Positions 17,577 through 29,128 of a stretch of DNA of 64,000 nt are shown here, piece by piece. The notes under the pieces are model-generated. The model was not told where the DNA came from and ran no database searches. It was given only the letters and a program-made list of their open reading frames with translations. The position numbers and the translations under genes were made by a program. The stretch's first letter is position 1; every line of letters starts with the position of its first letter. Origin of the DNA: Sphingobacteriales bacterium (GTDB lineage: Bacteria; Bacteroidota; Bacteroidia; Chitinophagales; JADIYW01); NCBI GenBank assembly GCA_016719635.1, contig JADJYT010000001.1, positions 744,001-808,000 of the forward strand. The letters are read 5' to 3'.

Positions 17577-20500
17577 ATGAAAAATAAAATTATACTGCTC
17601 ATATCCTTTATCATCTGCTGCCAATTTGTTTCCCATGCTCAAATTTATTCGATGAGCGGCAACAGCGGGCAAACCATTACAACCTGCAAAGGTATTTTAC
17701 GGCAAACTCCAACAGACGGGACCAGTTGCTACTACAATTTAGGTTCAGGAAATTATTCAAATAATGTGAATCAAACGGTTACATTGTGCTCCGGCACACC
17801 CGGCAGGCCCATTCGTGTTAGTTTTATGTGGTGGGATCTGGAAACCAATTTTGACTTCGTTTATGTATACGATGGCCCAACTGCAGCTTCGCCATTAATT
17901 GGCACTATCACCGGATCCGGCGATATATATAATCCGCACTCACCAAGGTCTTACACTTCGTCCGGAACCTGTCTTACTTTTAGATTTGTAACCGACGGAT
18001 CTACCAGATGGTGCGGATTCGAATCAATCATTGGTTGTGCTCCCGAAGCCTGCGGAACAAATACACCCGCCAATGACCTTTGCGGTGCCGCCCCTCAAAT
18101 TTGTGACTTAAACGGATATTGTGGAAACACCAGCGGATGGTATACACAGGATAACGGAACAATCGGAACTACCGGATCTCCTGCAGGCCCATTTTGCGGT
18201 TCTATTGAAAATAATTCCTGGATATCTTTTATTGCTTCTGCCACTACCGCTACCTTAAATATCAACTCTTTTAACTGTGCATATACCACATCGGGTATTC
18301 AGGCACAGATATTCAGTACAACGAACTGTTCCAGCTTTACGTCTAAATCCAATTGCGTCAGCCAGGGTACAGGCTCAGGCAGCTTTTCCGTTACTGGTAC
18401 CGGTCTGACTGTCGGACAGAAATATTACCTGATGATTGACGGATTTGCCGGTAACATATGTGATTATACGGTATCCGCCAATACAGGCGTTCAGGTCATC
18501 ACATTAACCTCCAATCCGACTAATGCCACCATCTGCCAGGGACAAACTGCTACCATCAAAGTCAACGGGGCACCTGCGGGTACTACCTTCATCTGGACTC
18601 CTGCCGGCTCTATAATTGGGTCCACAACGGATTCAATTGTAACCGTACAGCCGGGTACAACTACCACTTATTCCTGTCAGATAACTTTACCTAACGGTTG
18701 CGGCATACAGACGGAGAATTACACGATTACTGTCAATCAAAAAGCAACGCCAACGTTTAACCAGGTTGCCCCGATTTGTAACGGGGATAATTTAAATCCA
18801 TTACCAACCTCTTCCACCAATGGAATCAGCGGTACCTGGTCACCGGCGTTAAACAATACATCCACCACAACCTATACATTTACACCAACTGCAAGTCAGT
18901 GTGCGAATTCAACCACCTTGACCATTACGGTGAATCAGAAGGTAACGCCAACGTTTAACCAGGTTGCTCCGATTTGTAACGGGGATAATTTAAATCCTTT
19001 ACCTACCTCTTCCACCAATGGCATCAATGGTACATGGTCTCCTGCGTTAAACAATACATCCACCACAACCTATACATTCACACCAACTGCAGGTCAGTGT
19101 GCGAATTCAGCAACTTTAACCATTACGGTGAATCAAAAGGTAACACCAACGTTTAACCAGGTTGCTCCGATTTGTAACGGGGATAATTTAAATCCATTGC
19201 CAACCTCTTCCACCAATGGAATCAGCGGTACCTGGTCACCGGCGTTAAACAATACATCCACCACAACCTATACATTCACACCAACTGCAGGTCAGTGTGC
19301 GAATTCAGCAACTTTAACCATTACGGTGAATCAAAAGGTAACACCAACGTTTAACCAGGTTGCCCCGATTTGTAACGGGGATACATTAAATCCATTGCCA
19401 ACCTCTTCCACCAATGGCATCAGCGGTACCTGGTCACCGGCGTTAAACAATACGGCCACCACAACCTATACATTCACACCAACCGCAGGTCAGTGTGCGA
19501 ATTCAACCACCTTGACCATTACGGTAAATCAAAACACAATACCGACATTTAACCCGGTTGCCCCGATTTGTAAGGGGGAATACTAAATCCATTACCTACC
19601 TCTTCCACCAACGGAATCAACGGAACTGGTCTCCGGCTTTAAATAATACGTCTACCACAACCTATACATTCACACCAACTGCAGGTCAGTGTGCGAATTC
19701 AACCACCTTAACCATTACGGTGAATCAAAAAGGTAACACCAACGTTTAACCAGGTTGCCCCGATTTGTCCGGGGGGAATTTAAATCCTTTACCAACCTCT
19801 TCCACCAATGGCATCAATGGTACATGGTCTCCTGCGTTAAACAATACATCTACCACAACCTATACATTCACACCAACTGCAGGTCAGTGTGCGAATTCAA
19901 CCACCTTGACCATTACAGTAAATCAAAAACAGTAACACCAACATTTAACCAGGTTGCTCCGATTTGTAACGGGGAATACTAAATCCATTACCTACCTCTT
20001 CCACCAATGGAATCAACGGAACATGGTCTCCGGCTTTAAATAATACGGCTACCACCACTTATACCTTCACACCAACTGCAGGTCAGTGTGCGAATTCAAC
20101 CACCTTGACCATTACGGTGAATCAGAAGGTAACACCAACGTTTAACCAGGTTGCCCCGATTTGTCCGGGCGGAACATTAAATCCTTTACCAACCTCTTCC
20201 ACCAATGGCATCAGCGGTACCTGGTCACCGGCGTTAAACAATACGGCTACCACAACCTATACATTCACACCAACTGCAGGTCAGTGTGCGAATTCAACCA
20301 CCTTGACCATTACAGTAAACCAAAACACAATAATACCGACATTTAATCCGGTGGCACCGATTTGTGAGGGTGGGAATACTAAATCCATTACCTACCACTT
20401 CTACCAACGGAATTAACGGAACATGGTCCCCGGCTTTAAATAATACGGCTCCACCACCACTTATACCTTCACACCAACTGCAGGTCAGTGTGCGAATTCA

Positions 20501-23316
20501 ACCACCTTGACCATTACGGTGAATCAGAAGGTAACACCAACGTTTAACCAGGTTGCCCCGATTTGTCCGGGCGGAACATTAAATCCTTTACCAACCTCTT
20601 CCACCAATGGCATCAACGGTACATGGTCTCCGGCGTTAAACAATACAGCCACCACAACCTATACATTCACACCAACCGCAGGTCAGTGTGCGAATTCAAC
20701 CACCTTGACCATTACAGTAAACCAAAACACAATAATACCGACATTTAACCAGGTGGCACCGATTTGTGAGGGTGGAATACTAAATCCATTACCTACCACT
20801 TCTACCAACGGAATTAATGGAACATGGTCTCCGTCTTTAAATAATACGGCTACCACCACTTATACCTTCACACCAACTGCAGGTCAGTGTGCGAATTCAA
20901 CCACCTTGACCATTACGGTGAATCAGAAGGTAACACCAACGTTTAACCAGGTTGCCCCGATTTGTCCGGGGAAAATTAAATCCTTTACCAACCTCTTCCA
21001 CCAATGGAATCAGCGGTACCTGGTCACCGGCGTTAAACAATACATCCACCACAACCTATACATTCACACCGACTGCCGGACAGTGTGCGAATTCAACCAC
21101 CTTGACCATTACAGTAAACCAAACATAATCCGACATTTAATCCGGTGGCACCGATTTGTGAGGGTGGAATACTAAATCCATTACCTACCACTTCTACCAA
21201 CGGAATTAATGGAACATGGTCTCCGTCTTTAAATAATACGGCTACCACAACCTATACATTCACACCAACTGCAGGTCAGTGTGCGAATTCAACCACCTTA
21301 ACCATTACGGTGAATCAGAAGGTAACACCAACGTTTAACCAGGTTGCCCCGATTTGTCCGGGCGGAACATTAAATCCTTTACCAACCTCTTCCACCAATG
21401 GCATCAATGGTACATGGTCTCCTGCGTTAAACAATACGGCTACCACAACCTATACATTCACACCAACTGCAGGTCAGTGTGCGAATTCAACCACCTTGAC
21501 CATTACAGTAAACCAAAACACAATAATACCGACATTTAATCCGGTGGCACCGATTTGTGAGGGTGGAATACTAAATCCATTACCTACCACTTCTACCAAC
21601 GGAATTAATGGAACATGGTCTCCGTCTTTAAATAATACGGCTACCACCACTTATACCTTCACACCAACAGCAGGTCAGTGTGCGAATTCATCTACGTTAA
21701 CAATAATCGTGTTTCCAACTAAAAACTCCAGAATATCTGAAACCATTTGTGAAGGAGATAGTATCGTAATAGGGACACAGGCATTTTATACATCCGGAAC
21801 GTTCCCTGTTGTTTTGCAGTCATCACAGGGCTGTGACTCCACGGTAACTTTAAACTTAACGGTTAATCCGGCTAAAGATACCGTACTGAACAGGGTAATA
21901 TGCGAAGGCGACTCATTTATCATCAACAGCACGATATTTACCGAAACAGGTCAATATGATATTAAATTCCAATCCAGCTTAGGCTGCGACTCCATCGTTC
22001 AGCTGAATCTGAGTGTCCTCGATACAAGTGTAAAAACATTTGTAACAACTATTTGTGACGGACAATCCATTACAATAGACGGACAAACATTCACGGATGC
22101 CGGTATCTATACCATCCGGCTCCAAAACTCAAATGGATGTGACAGTACCATCATTCTGGATCTAAGAATAAAACCGGTTACTACAACGGATATTGAGAAG
22201 GTCATTTGTCAGGGTGAAGTCGTTGTGATAGGTAATCAGACATTCTCTGTTTCCGGAACGTACTCCGTTACTCTGACATCTTCTATCGACTGCGACTCTA
22301 TTATAAATTTAGATCTGACAGTAAATCCTGTTTCGAGAACTAACTTAAATTTTGTTGTCTGCAATGGTGATGCCATCGCTATCGGCGACAGCATTTTCAC
22401 TTCAACAGGCAACTATACCGTTATCCTGGAAAACTCACTGGGTTGTGATTCGATCGTTTCACTTGACTTAACCGTAAATCCAACCTTTGAAGAAACAATC
22501 TCAGGCACTATCTGCGAGGGGGATTCTGTTACCATCGGAACTCAGGTTTTTACGGAAGGCGGAGATTATAAAGTTGTCTTACAAGCTGCTACAGGATGCG
22601 ACTCCACCATCAACCTTAAACTCACTGTCAATCCGAAAAGTTCAGTTGACATAGACAAAAATATTTGTGCAGGAGAATCCTTTAGTGTTGGTGGTGAGAC
22701 ATTTAACGAAACCGGATCGTATACTGTTGTCTTACAAAATTCATCGGGCTGTGATTCGACCATATTCCTGAACCTTACGGTCCATCCATTGCCGGTAATT
22801 GATGCCGTTGCCGACAAGACAATTGTCAATACCGGAGAACAGGTACAATTAAATGTCACCACTACCGAACAGCCAATCTTCTCCTGGTTGCCTGCCGATG
22901 TTGTAAGCAATCCTTCCGTTCAAAACCCAACGGCCACCCTGACCGTATCAACCCTGTTTATTGTTACCGCTACAAACCGAAACACCAATTGCAGCAGTAA
23001 AGACTCCGTATTTGTCGAATTAAATGAATTGAGCTGTTCAAAAGAGAATGTTTTCATTCCAAATGCATTCACACCAAATGGTGATGGCATAAATGATGTG
23101 TTTATTCCCCGTTCACTGATATTGAAATCGATGAGACTGGGCATATATAACAAATGGGGTAATAAGGTATTCGAAACAGATGACCTGACCAAATCCTGGG
23201 ATGGTAATTATAAAGGAGAACCGGTTGAACCCGGTACGTATGGTTATTTCTTTATTGGTGAATGCTCACAGGGAGGTAAAATAAACATCAACGGAAATAT
23301 TACTTTATTGAGATAA
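17577..23316 (+). CDS. Giant T9SS type B adhesin, reading frame broken within its tandem repeats
   Basis: One gene by architecture, about 1910 codons, interrupted by indels. The first frame runs 17577-19586: signal peptide ending at VSHAQ, a CUB-like domain (about 25-155, with VYVYDGPTAASPL), a pre-peptidase-like region, and the first copies of the 66-aa repeat. Small indels at about 19575, 19628, 19730, 19780, 19930, 19975, 20370, 20450, 20970 and 21125 shift the frame. The final frame (through 23316) finishes the repeats, then has seven cysteine modules (TICEGDS...CDS.V.LNLTVNP) and a CHU_C type B sorting domain (FIPNAFTPNGDGINDVF, YNKWGNKVFET, GNITLLR). The ends are well preserved, and the indels occur only where repeat copies are nearly identical. 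A consensus or assembly error is therefore likelier than true decay. Confidence 0.8.
18740..21710 (+). repeat. About fifteen tandem 198/201-bp repeats
   Basis: The marker CCGATTTGT recurs at 18771, 18969, 19167, 19365, 19563, 19760, 19959, 20156, 20357, 20558, 20759, 20957, 21151, 21349 and 21550. Spacing is 198 or 201 except for 197, 199, 197 and 194. Two unit types alternate: one with TPTFNQVAPICNGD or ...CPGG, the other with IIPTFNPVAPICEGG. Each unit continues LNPLPTSSTNGI.GTWSP.LNNT.TTTYTF and ends CANSTTLTITVNQ. Each encodes an Ig-like 66- or 67-aa domain. Confidence 0.9.
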
Positions 23317-23432
23317 AAACTATTTAAAAAATTAAACTTATATTAGCACTTATGAAATATCCTGCCAACAAACCTGTAAAAGTGAGCACATGGGTATTGC
23401 ATTTGCTCCTTTTAAAAATTAAAAATATACAA

Positions 23433-25091
23433 ATGAAAAGGTATTTAATTTTAAGTCTTTTGGTGATATCAGCAGTTAAGCTTACTTTGGCTCAGGACCC
23501 GCATTTCAGTCAGATACAATACAATCCGTTATACCTGAACCCTGCTTTTGCGGGTATAACTGAATATGGAAAAGCCAACCGACTGGCAGGGCTATACAGA
23601 GATCAGTGGAGAACGCTTCCAATTCCTTACTCCACAACATTTGCTTCTTATGACCGTTTGATAAAAAAATGGGATAAGGGATGGTTGATTGGCGGTGGAT
23701 TAAGCTTTCTGTACGACAGAGCGGGCGATGGTAACCTGAGTATCTTCAATCCTACTATTACCATGAACTTTGGAAAATATTTCAATAAAGAAAAACAATT
23801 GATTACACTGGGGGTAACGGCAGGTATCAGTATCAAGACGCTGGACATGTTAGGATTGCAGTTTGACAACCAGTATAACGGCGCAACCTTTGAACCAACG
23901 TTACCAAGCGGCGAAACATTTTCAAATAACAGCGTTTCCTATCCGAATTTCACCTTGGGTTTAAATTTCCGTACCAAGATAAAAGAAAAATCAACGTTAG
24001 ATATTGGCGCATCCACTTCCAATTTACACAGGCCGGCACAAAACTTTTTGTATTACACCACCTCCAGACTTCCGTCCAGACATACCGCTTATGCAAAAGC
24101 GAAAGTGGCCATAAAAGATAACTGGAACGTACAACCGGGTATTTTCTTCCAGAACCAGCGAAAATTCAATCAGTTACTGATAAATGCAATCGCTGAAGTC
24201 CGTTTTGGCGATAAAAAAGATTTTGGGTTAGGGTTTGGTGCGGGTTATCGCGCTATAGATAACGATGCCGCCATCGCCTACCTTTCATTTTTATATAAAA
24301 CATTGAGGATAGGTGCCGCATATGACTTCAATGTATCCGGCCTGCGCAAAGCAAGCCGTTCTCAGGGTGCATTTGAAATCGCCCTGAACTATGAATTTGG
24401 TGAAGTAAAAAGCAAACGCAAAAAATGCGATACTGTCCGTATAACACAGGTTCAGATTGTTACCGATACGCTGATTGTCCATGACACAGTCGAAGTGAAA
24501 GTGGAGAAACCTGCTGAAATCATTGAAAATCCATGCGACAAGATTGCAAAAGAAATCAATGAGAATTTGCCTGCAGCAGTATTCTTTGACAATGATGTCC
24601 CTCTTGGAAAAGCGAAAGAAACAGCTACCGGCGAAAATTACAAAGACCTGTTCGAAACTTACATGAGCAAGAAAGATGTCTTTGCCAAACAAACATCTGA
24701 AGAAGAAGCGGAGGAATTATTCGGCAAAGTTCAGGTATCTTACGCACAACTCGAAAAGGTGTTTGACCTGTTGGAAAAATACCTGAAAGACGATCATAAG
24801 ATAACGCTGAACCTGAGAGGTTATACATCTCCACTGGCAGATGGCGAATACAACTTCAATTTATCTAAACGCAGGATTGAAAGCGTGAAAAATTACCTGA
24901 TTTCACGAAATAACGGTGCATTGAAATCGTACATTGATTCCGGCAAACTGAAATTCGAATTATTGCCTTACGGCAAATTGGCATCACCTGCCGGCATCAG
25001 CGATAAACTCAGTGACAAGAAGAACTCCATTTACGGCAAAGCCGCATCATTGGAAAGACGCGTGGAAATCATGCACGTGGGAGTTGAATAA
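23433..25091 (+). CDS. PorP/SprF-family T9SS membrane protein fused to an OmpA domain
   Basis: 552 aa from the Met at 23433, which begins a clean signal peptide (MKRYLILSLLVISAVKLTLAQ); an in-frame ATG at 23352 would add an unlikely 27-aa lead. The mature N-terminus DPHFSQIQYNPLYLNPAFAG is the PorP/SprF signature, and an outer-membrane beta-barrel of about 300 residues follows. A linker rich in Val and charge (about 340-400) leads to an OmpA-like peptidoglycan-binding domain near 440-550 (LRGYTSPLADGEYN, LSKRRIESVKNYL). PorP/SprF proteins act with T9SS in export or anchoring of type B cargo, as SprF does for SprB. The position behind three such cargo genes supports that role here. A terminator follows. 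Confidence 0.9.
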   Translation: MKRYLILSLLVISAVKLTLAQDPHFSQIQYNPLYLNPAFAGITEYGKANRLAGLYRDQWRTLPIPYSTTFASYDRLIKKWDKGWLIGGGLSFLYDRAGDGNLSIFNPTITMNFGKYFNKEKQLITLGVTAGISIKTLDMLGLQFDNQYNGATFEPTLPSGETFSNNSVSYPNFTLGLNFRTKIKEKSTLDIGASTSNLHRPAQNFLYYTTSRLPSRHTAYAKAKVAIKDNWNVQPGIFFQNQRKFNQLLINAIAEVRFGDKKDFGLGFGAGYRAIDNDAAIAYLSFLYKTLRIGAAYDFNVSGLRKASRSQGAFEIALNYEFGEVKSKRKKCDTVRITQVQIVTDTLIVHDTVEVKVEKPAEIIENPCDKIAKEINENLPAAVFFDNDVPLGKAKETATGENYKDLFETYMSKKDVFAKQTSEEEAEELFGKVQVSYAQLEKVFDLLEKYLKDDHKITLNLRGYTSPLADGEYNFNLSKRRIESVKNYLISRNNGALKSYIDSGKLKFELLPYGKLASPAGISDKLSDKKNSIYGKAASLERRVEIMHVGVE

Positions 25092-25114
25092 CCCGTCTTA
25101 TATCTTAAACAATA

Positions 25115-25147
25115 AAAATGGCTAATCTGAAGATTAGCCATTTTTAT
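25115..25147 (+). terminator. Terminator closing the adhesin locus
   Basis: AAAATGGCTAATC, short loop, GATTAGCCATTTTT: a long hairpin with an A-rich left side and T-run on the right, 24 bases after the porP/sprF-ompA stop codon. Confidence 0.8.
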
Positions 25148-25238
25148 TGAATCTAAACATGAAAAAGCATATTTTCCTTAAAATATTTTTAGAATTAATT
25201 TCCATATAGTATCTTACGAGATATTTTTGAATTAAGCT

Positions 25239-26942
25239 ATGGAAACAGCAGAAGTTGAAGAAACGGTAGATCTTCATCCGCAGGACGAAGATGCAAATCG
25301 AGTATTTGAGAAATATATTGAACACAAACCCAGCTCCCTTTTTATTCGGTTCTTGATAACACAACGCCATTTCTCCGGATTAATACTGGGAGGCGGTTAT
25401 GCCTATCTTCGGCACCGGAAAGCAAGCAAAGCGAAATTCAACCTGTTTATTGACATTTTCTTTCGCATCTTATTATGGCTCCATTGGCCCATCCTCAAGA
25501 AAAAATTAATCCGACAACCATTTTCTGTTCAGCTCAGAAGACGCCTGGAAATGTTAGGTGCCACCTATATCAAGCTTGGACAAATCATGAGTCTCAGGGA
25601 AGATATGCTTCCGAAAGATATCACGGATGAGTTAAAAAAACTATTGGACACCCTGCCGGCTATCAGCTACGACCGGTTTGTGGAACTGGTAGAAGAACAA
25701 ATAGGACAACCTATTCATCGTGTTTTCTCTGAGGTCAAACAGAATCCGTTAGGCTCCGCCTCTATCGCTCAAACACACCGGGCAACACTCCGAACCGGCG
25801 AAGAAGTGGTCTTAAAACTCATCAAACCCGGAACCCGCGAGCTTATACAGACAGACAGCAAGATCATAAAGGTGATGGGAAGTTTCCTAGAACTGTTCAT
25901 TCCGCAGCTGCAGCCAAAGAATATGTTTACGGAGTTCTGCGATTATACCAATCGTGAAGTAGACTTCAGGTTAGAAGCGGATAATGCAGAAGAGTTCAGC
26001 TCCAATTTTATAAAACACCCTGAAATTCATTTTCCAGTTATATACAGAGAATACTCCACCAGCGATTTGATTTGTATGCAGTTTATCCGAGGAATCAAAC
26101 CCGATGTACGCGCCTATGAACGTTATTCCGAAGAAGACAGAGCAAAAATCGTGGACTACGGCGCCTATGCCATCATTCAGATGCTGTATCACGACGGGTT
26201 CTTCCACGCCGATTTACATCCCGGCAATTTAATGATCATGGATGGCCCGAACGGACCACAAGTGGGGTTTATTGATTTAGGCATGGTGGGCAGGTTTGAG
26301 GAAAACACCCGGAAAACGATGTTGTATTATTTCAACAGTTTGGTTACCGGAGACCCACTTGGTGCTGCACGATACCTGACTTTACTTGCACGTCCGGGAA
26401 AGGGCAGCGATATAGAAGGATTCCGCAGGGCCTTTACCACCGTTGGTAACAAGTGGCTGAAGTCCCCGAATTTCAAAGAGTTTTCTCTGGCACGACTCAT
26501 ACTGGAGTCCGTGGCATTAGGCTCTAAATACCGACTGTACTATCCGTTAGAGTTGGTATTAATGGTAAAGGCCATCATCACCTATGAGGGAGTCGGCAAT
26601 GTCATTATGCCCGGATTTGACATTCAGAAAGTCAGCAAGAAACACATCCGGAAGATGTTGCTGGGTGAAGTAAATCCGGTTGACCTATTCAAGGCGCAAC
26701 TGCAGAATGCACCGGAGTTCATGGATATCATCTCCCGTTCCCCATTAGTGCTCTCCGAAGCATTCAAACGGTTTGAAAACGGACTGGTAGAAAAAAAGAA
26801 ACCCCTTACACAAGGAGTGCAAAATACCATTTTCGGCGGATGCTGTGTTATCGGTGGCTCTATCCTGGCCGCCGCCGGACTGGATTGGATGGTGTTCACG
26901 CCGTTGCTGGTATTAGGATTCATACTGGCCTTAAAATCCTGA
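25239..26942 (+). CDS. UbiB/ABC1 (ADCK)-family atypical kinase
   Basis: 567 aa. Conserved family blocks are present: GATYIKLGQIMSLREDMLP (about 106-124, the KxGQ motif on the nucleotide-lid helix), NPLGSASIAQTHRA (about 169, the Ala/Ser-rich loop that replaces the glycine loop), catalytic HADLHPGN (about 322) and metal-binding GFIDLGMVG (about 342). Two hydrophobic segments end the protein, as expected for a membrane-attached member. UbiB proteins support quinone biosynthesis or lipid handling. No quinone gene is adjacent, so the pathway is not established here. Confidence 0.88.
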   Translation: METAEVEETVDLHPQDEDANRVFEKYIEHKPSSLFIRFLITQRHFSGLILGGGYAYLRHRKASKAKFNLFIDIFFRILLWLHWPILKKKLIRQPFSVQLRRRLEMLGATYIKLGQIMSLREDMLPKDITDELKKLLDTLPAISYDRFVELVEEQIGQPIHRVFSEVKQNPLGSASIAQTHRATLRTGEEVVLKLIKPGTRELIQTDSKIIKVMGSFLELFIPQLQPKNMFTEFCDYTNREVDFRLEADNAEEFSSNFIKHPEIHFPVIYREYSTSDLICMQFIRGIKPDVRAYERYSEEDRAKIVDYGAYAIIQMLYHDGFFHADLHPGNLMIMDGPNGPQVGFIDLGMVGRFEENTRKTMLYYFNSLVTGDPLGAARYLTLLARPGKGSDIEGFRRAFTTVGNKWLKSPNFKEFSLARLILESVALGSKYRLYYPLELVLMVKAIITYEGVGNVIMPGFDIQKVSKKHIRKMLLGEVNPVDLFKAQLQNAPEFMDIISRSPLVLSEAFKRFENGLVEKKKPLTQGVQNTIFGGCCVIGGSILAAAGLDWMVFTPLLVLGFILALKS

Positions 26943-26994
26943 TCTGCTTTTTATCAACTTATTATTTCCAGGTTGCAATCTCTAATACCATCGG

Positions 26995-28026
26995 ATGAAA
27001 AATATACATCTCTTACTAATAGCCGGTTGCATACTGATGCTGTCATGTAATAAACCATCCTCCGAAGACACTACTCCTCCGTCTGCTACAGCAGAGATAA
27101 AATCGGAAAGCTGGATGCATGATTTAATCACCCTTTATCCGGATAAGACGATTGCGTTAAAAGATATCATGATGCCCGGTGCCCATGATGCCGGCCTGTA
27201 CGAACTGAATGAATGTACCTTCGGGGCAAATGCCTGCAATACCGAAACACAATTATTAAACTTTTCCCAGCAACTGACACAGGGCATGCGTATTTTTGAT
27301 GTTCGACCCACTTTATACAATAAAAAATTCTATACGGAACATGCCACATCCTGTAATGGCTTGGGCTGCAAAGGTGCTTTATTATCTACCATCTACTCGC
27401 ATATCAATGAATTCCTGAACACCCATGCAGAACTGGTCATCCTGGAAATGAGCCACTATTGTGGCACCTCTGTTTCGGATACCGCACTGCTGAATCTAGC
27501 CAACCGAACCTTGGATGATAAGATTTACAAAGAGACTGCTGTCTCTACATCTCCCTTCATCAAACGACCCTTAAATGATATAATAGGCAGTGGAACATCC
27601 GGTAAGGTGTTATTCATTTATGAAGGCGTATCTGATAATGCCGTCAATAGAGCCAACGGCCTGTTTGCAGGTTCCATTCTTCCCCGCGAGGGCAGCTGGA
27701 CCAACAGCCACTATTCAGCAGACCTGAAACGCGACCAATTGGCTCAATACAGAAGCTTCTCGAATGACGGAGAACATCTGTTTCAGTTTAGCTGGCAAAT
27801 CACACAGAATGACCTGCAGGCAATCAATTGCTTCCTGAATCCAAATGCTCCTTATATACATCAAACGGCTGACAGTGCCAATGTGCAGATTGCACCGGTA
27901 ATGGATTCCCTTATTTCCGTTGGGCAAATCCGCAAAGGCAGGATACCTAATATCATCTATCTGGATTATTCGGAACGTTTCGTAACCAATACGTGCATTA
28001 AGATCAGTAAACTGAATAACGAATAA
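26995..28026 (+). CDS. Lipoprotein with PI-PLC X-like phosphodiesterase domain
   Basis: 343 aa. A lipoprotein signal peptide ends in LMLSC (lipid on Cys18). The TIM-barrel phosphodiesterase shows the two catalytic histidines in MPGAHDAGLY (His64) and FYTEHATS (His116), plus FDVRPTLY with the basic and acidic pair. Enzymes of this superfamily cleave phosphatidylinositol or related glycerophosphodiesters. Residues of eukaryotic calcium-dependent PLC are not obvious, so the bacterial, metal-free mechanism is likelier. It should be anchored in the periplasm or outer membrane. Alone on its strand, and convergent with the pseudouridine synthase gene. Confidence 0.82.
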   Translation: MKNIHLLLIAGCILMLSCNKPSSEDTTPPSATAEIKSESWMHDLITLYPDKTIALKDIMMPGAHDAGLYELNECTFGANACNTETQLLNFSQQLTQGMRIFDVRPTLYNKKFYTEHATSCNGLGCKGALLSTIYSHINEFLNTHAELVILEMSHYCGTSVSDTALLNLANRTLDDKIYKETAVSTSPFIKRPLNDIIGSGTSGKVLFIYEGVSDNAVNRANGLFAGSILPREGSWTNSHYSADLKRDQLAQYRSFSNDGEHLFQFSWQITQNDLQAINCFLNPNAPYIHQTADSANVQIAPVMDSLISVGQIRKGRIPNIIYLDYSERFVTNTCIKISKLNNE

Positions 28027-28040
28027 GGTGTCTGTGCATC

Positions 28041-29081
28041 TTACAATTTAAATCCTTTCGTATAATTATCCCACTTTTCAATCACGGACTGGAAGTTATC
28101 GGGCAGGGGTTGTTCAAAATACATTTCCTGGCCGGTACGGGGATGAATAAAACCGAGGCTCTGCGCATGCAGCGCATGGTAAGGCATAAGCTTAAAACAG
28201 TTTTCTATGAACGTCTTGTATTTCCCATAAATCGTTCCTGCCAGAATCTGATCCCCGCCGTAACTGTAATCACCGAAAAGTGTATGTCCGATATATTTCA
28301 GATGTACACGAATCTGATGGGTGCGCCCGGTTTCCAGTTTGCATTTCACCAAGGTCACATAACCATACCGCTTTATCACTTCATAATTGGTAGCTGCAAA
28401 TTTTCCGGCACTGCCATCTTCCACAGCCATAAACACTTTCCGGTTGCGCGGATTACGGGCAATATTGCACTCTATCCTTCCTGTCTTATCTTCTATGTCA
28501 CCCCAAACCATCGCGATATAGTGGCGTTTGATGGTTCTGTCAAAAAACTGTTTGGATAAATGATTGAGAGCATGTTCGGTTTTGCCTATGATGATTAATC
28601 CGGATGTATTCTTATCCAGACGATGCACTAAACCCGGGCGTGTATCACCGGAAATCTGTGGAAGGTCTTTACAATGCCATAATAAGGCATGCACCAGGGT
28701 GCCGTGAAAATTTCCGTGGCCGGGATGGCAAACCATACCGGCTTTCTTGTTGACCAGCAGCACGTCCTCGTCTTCGTATACGATATCCAGCGGAATATTT
28801 TCAGGCTCTACCGTATAATCCCAGACGGGATTCGGCAATATCACCTGAATCAGGTCATTCGCCTTGATTTTATAATTGGATTTAACCGGTTTATTATTCA
28901 CCAAGATACTTCCCGCCTCTACCGCATTCTGTATTTTATTGCGCGAAACCGCCTGTATCTTGTCCGACAGGTATTTATCAATCCGTACGGGCTCCTGACC
29001 TTTATCTATGACAAACCGGTAATGTTCAAAGAGTTCATCTTCGCTTTCTTCTGTAATCTCTATGCTTTCCATCGGATTCAT
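28041..29081 (-). CDS. RluA/RluD-family 23S rRNA pseudouridine synthase
   Basis: 346 aa. An S4 RNA-binding domain (about 33-85, RIDKYLSDKIQAVSRNKI) precedes the catalytic domain, with HRLDKNTSGL (153-162; catalytic Asp156) and the closing GRTHQIRVHLKYIGH block. It isomerises uridines in large-subunit rRNA. It follows lipB by 47 bases on the same strand and probably shares its transcript. Confidence 0.92.
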   Translation of the reverse strand: MNPMESIEITEESEDELFEHYRFVIDKGQEPVRIDKYLSDKIQAVSRNKIQNAVEAGSILVNNKPVKSNYKIKANDLIQVILPNPVWDYTVEPENIPLDIVYEDEDVLLVNKKAGMVCHPGHGNFHGTLVHALLWHCKDLPQISGDTRPGLVHRLDKNTSGLIIIGKTEHALNHLSKQFFDRTIKRHYIAMVWGDIEDKTGRIECNIARNPRNRKVFMAVEDGSAGKFAATNYEVIKRYGYVTLVKCKLETGRTHQIRVHLKYIGHTLFGDYSYGGDQILAGTIYGKYKTFIENCFKLMPYHALHAQSLGFIHPRTGQEMYFEQPLPDNFQSVIEKWDNYTKGFKL

Positions 29082-29128
29082 TGACGCTTCTTAATGCTCT
29101 GCAGATAAGAAAAATGTAGTTATTGCCC

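Noticed and set aside
18740..21710. Possible CRISPR array
   Set aside because: Units are 198/201 bases, coding and contiguous without unique spacers; they are protein domain repeats.
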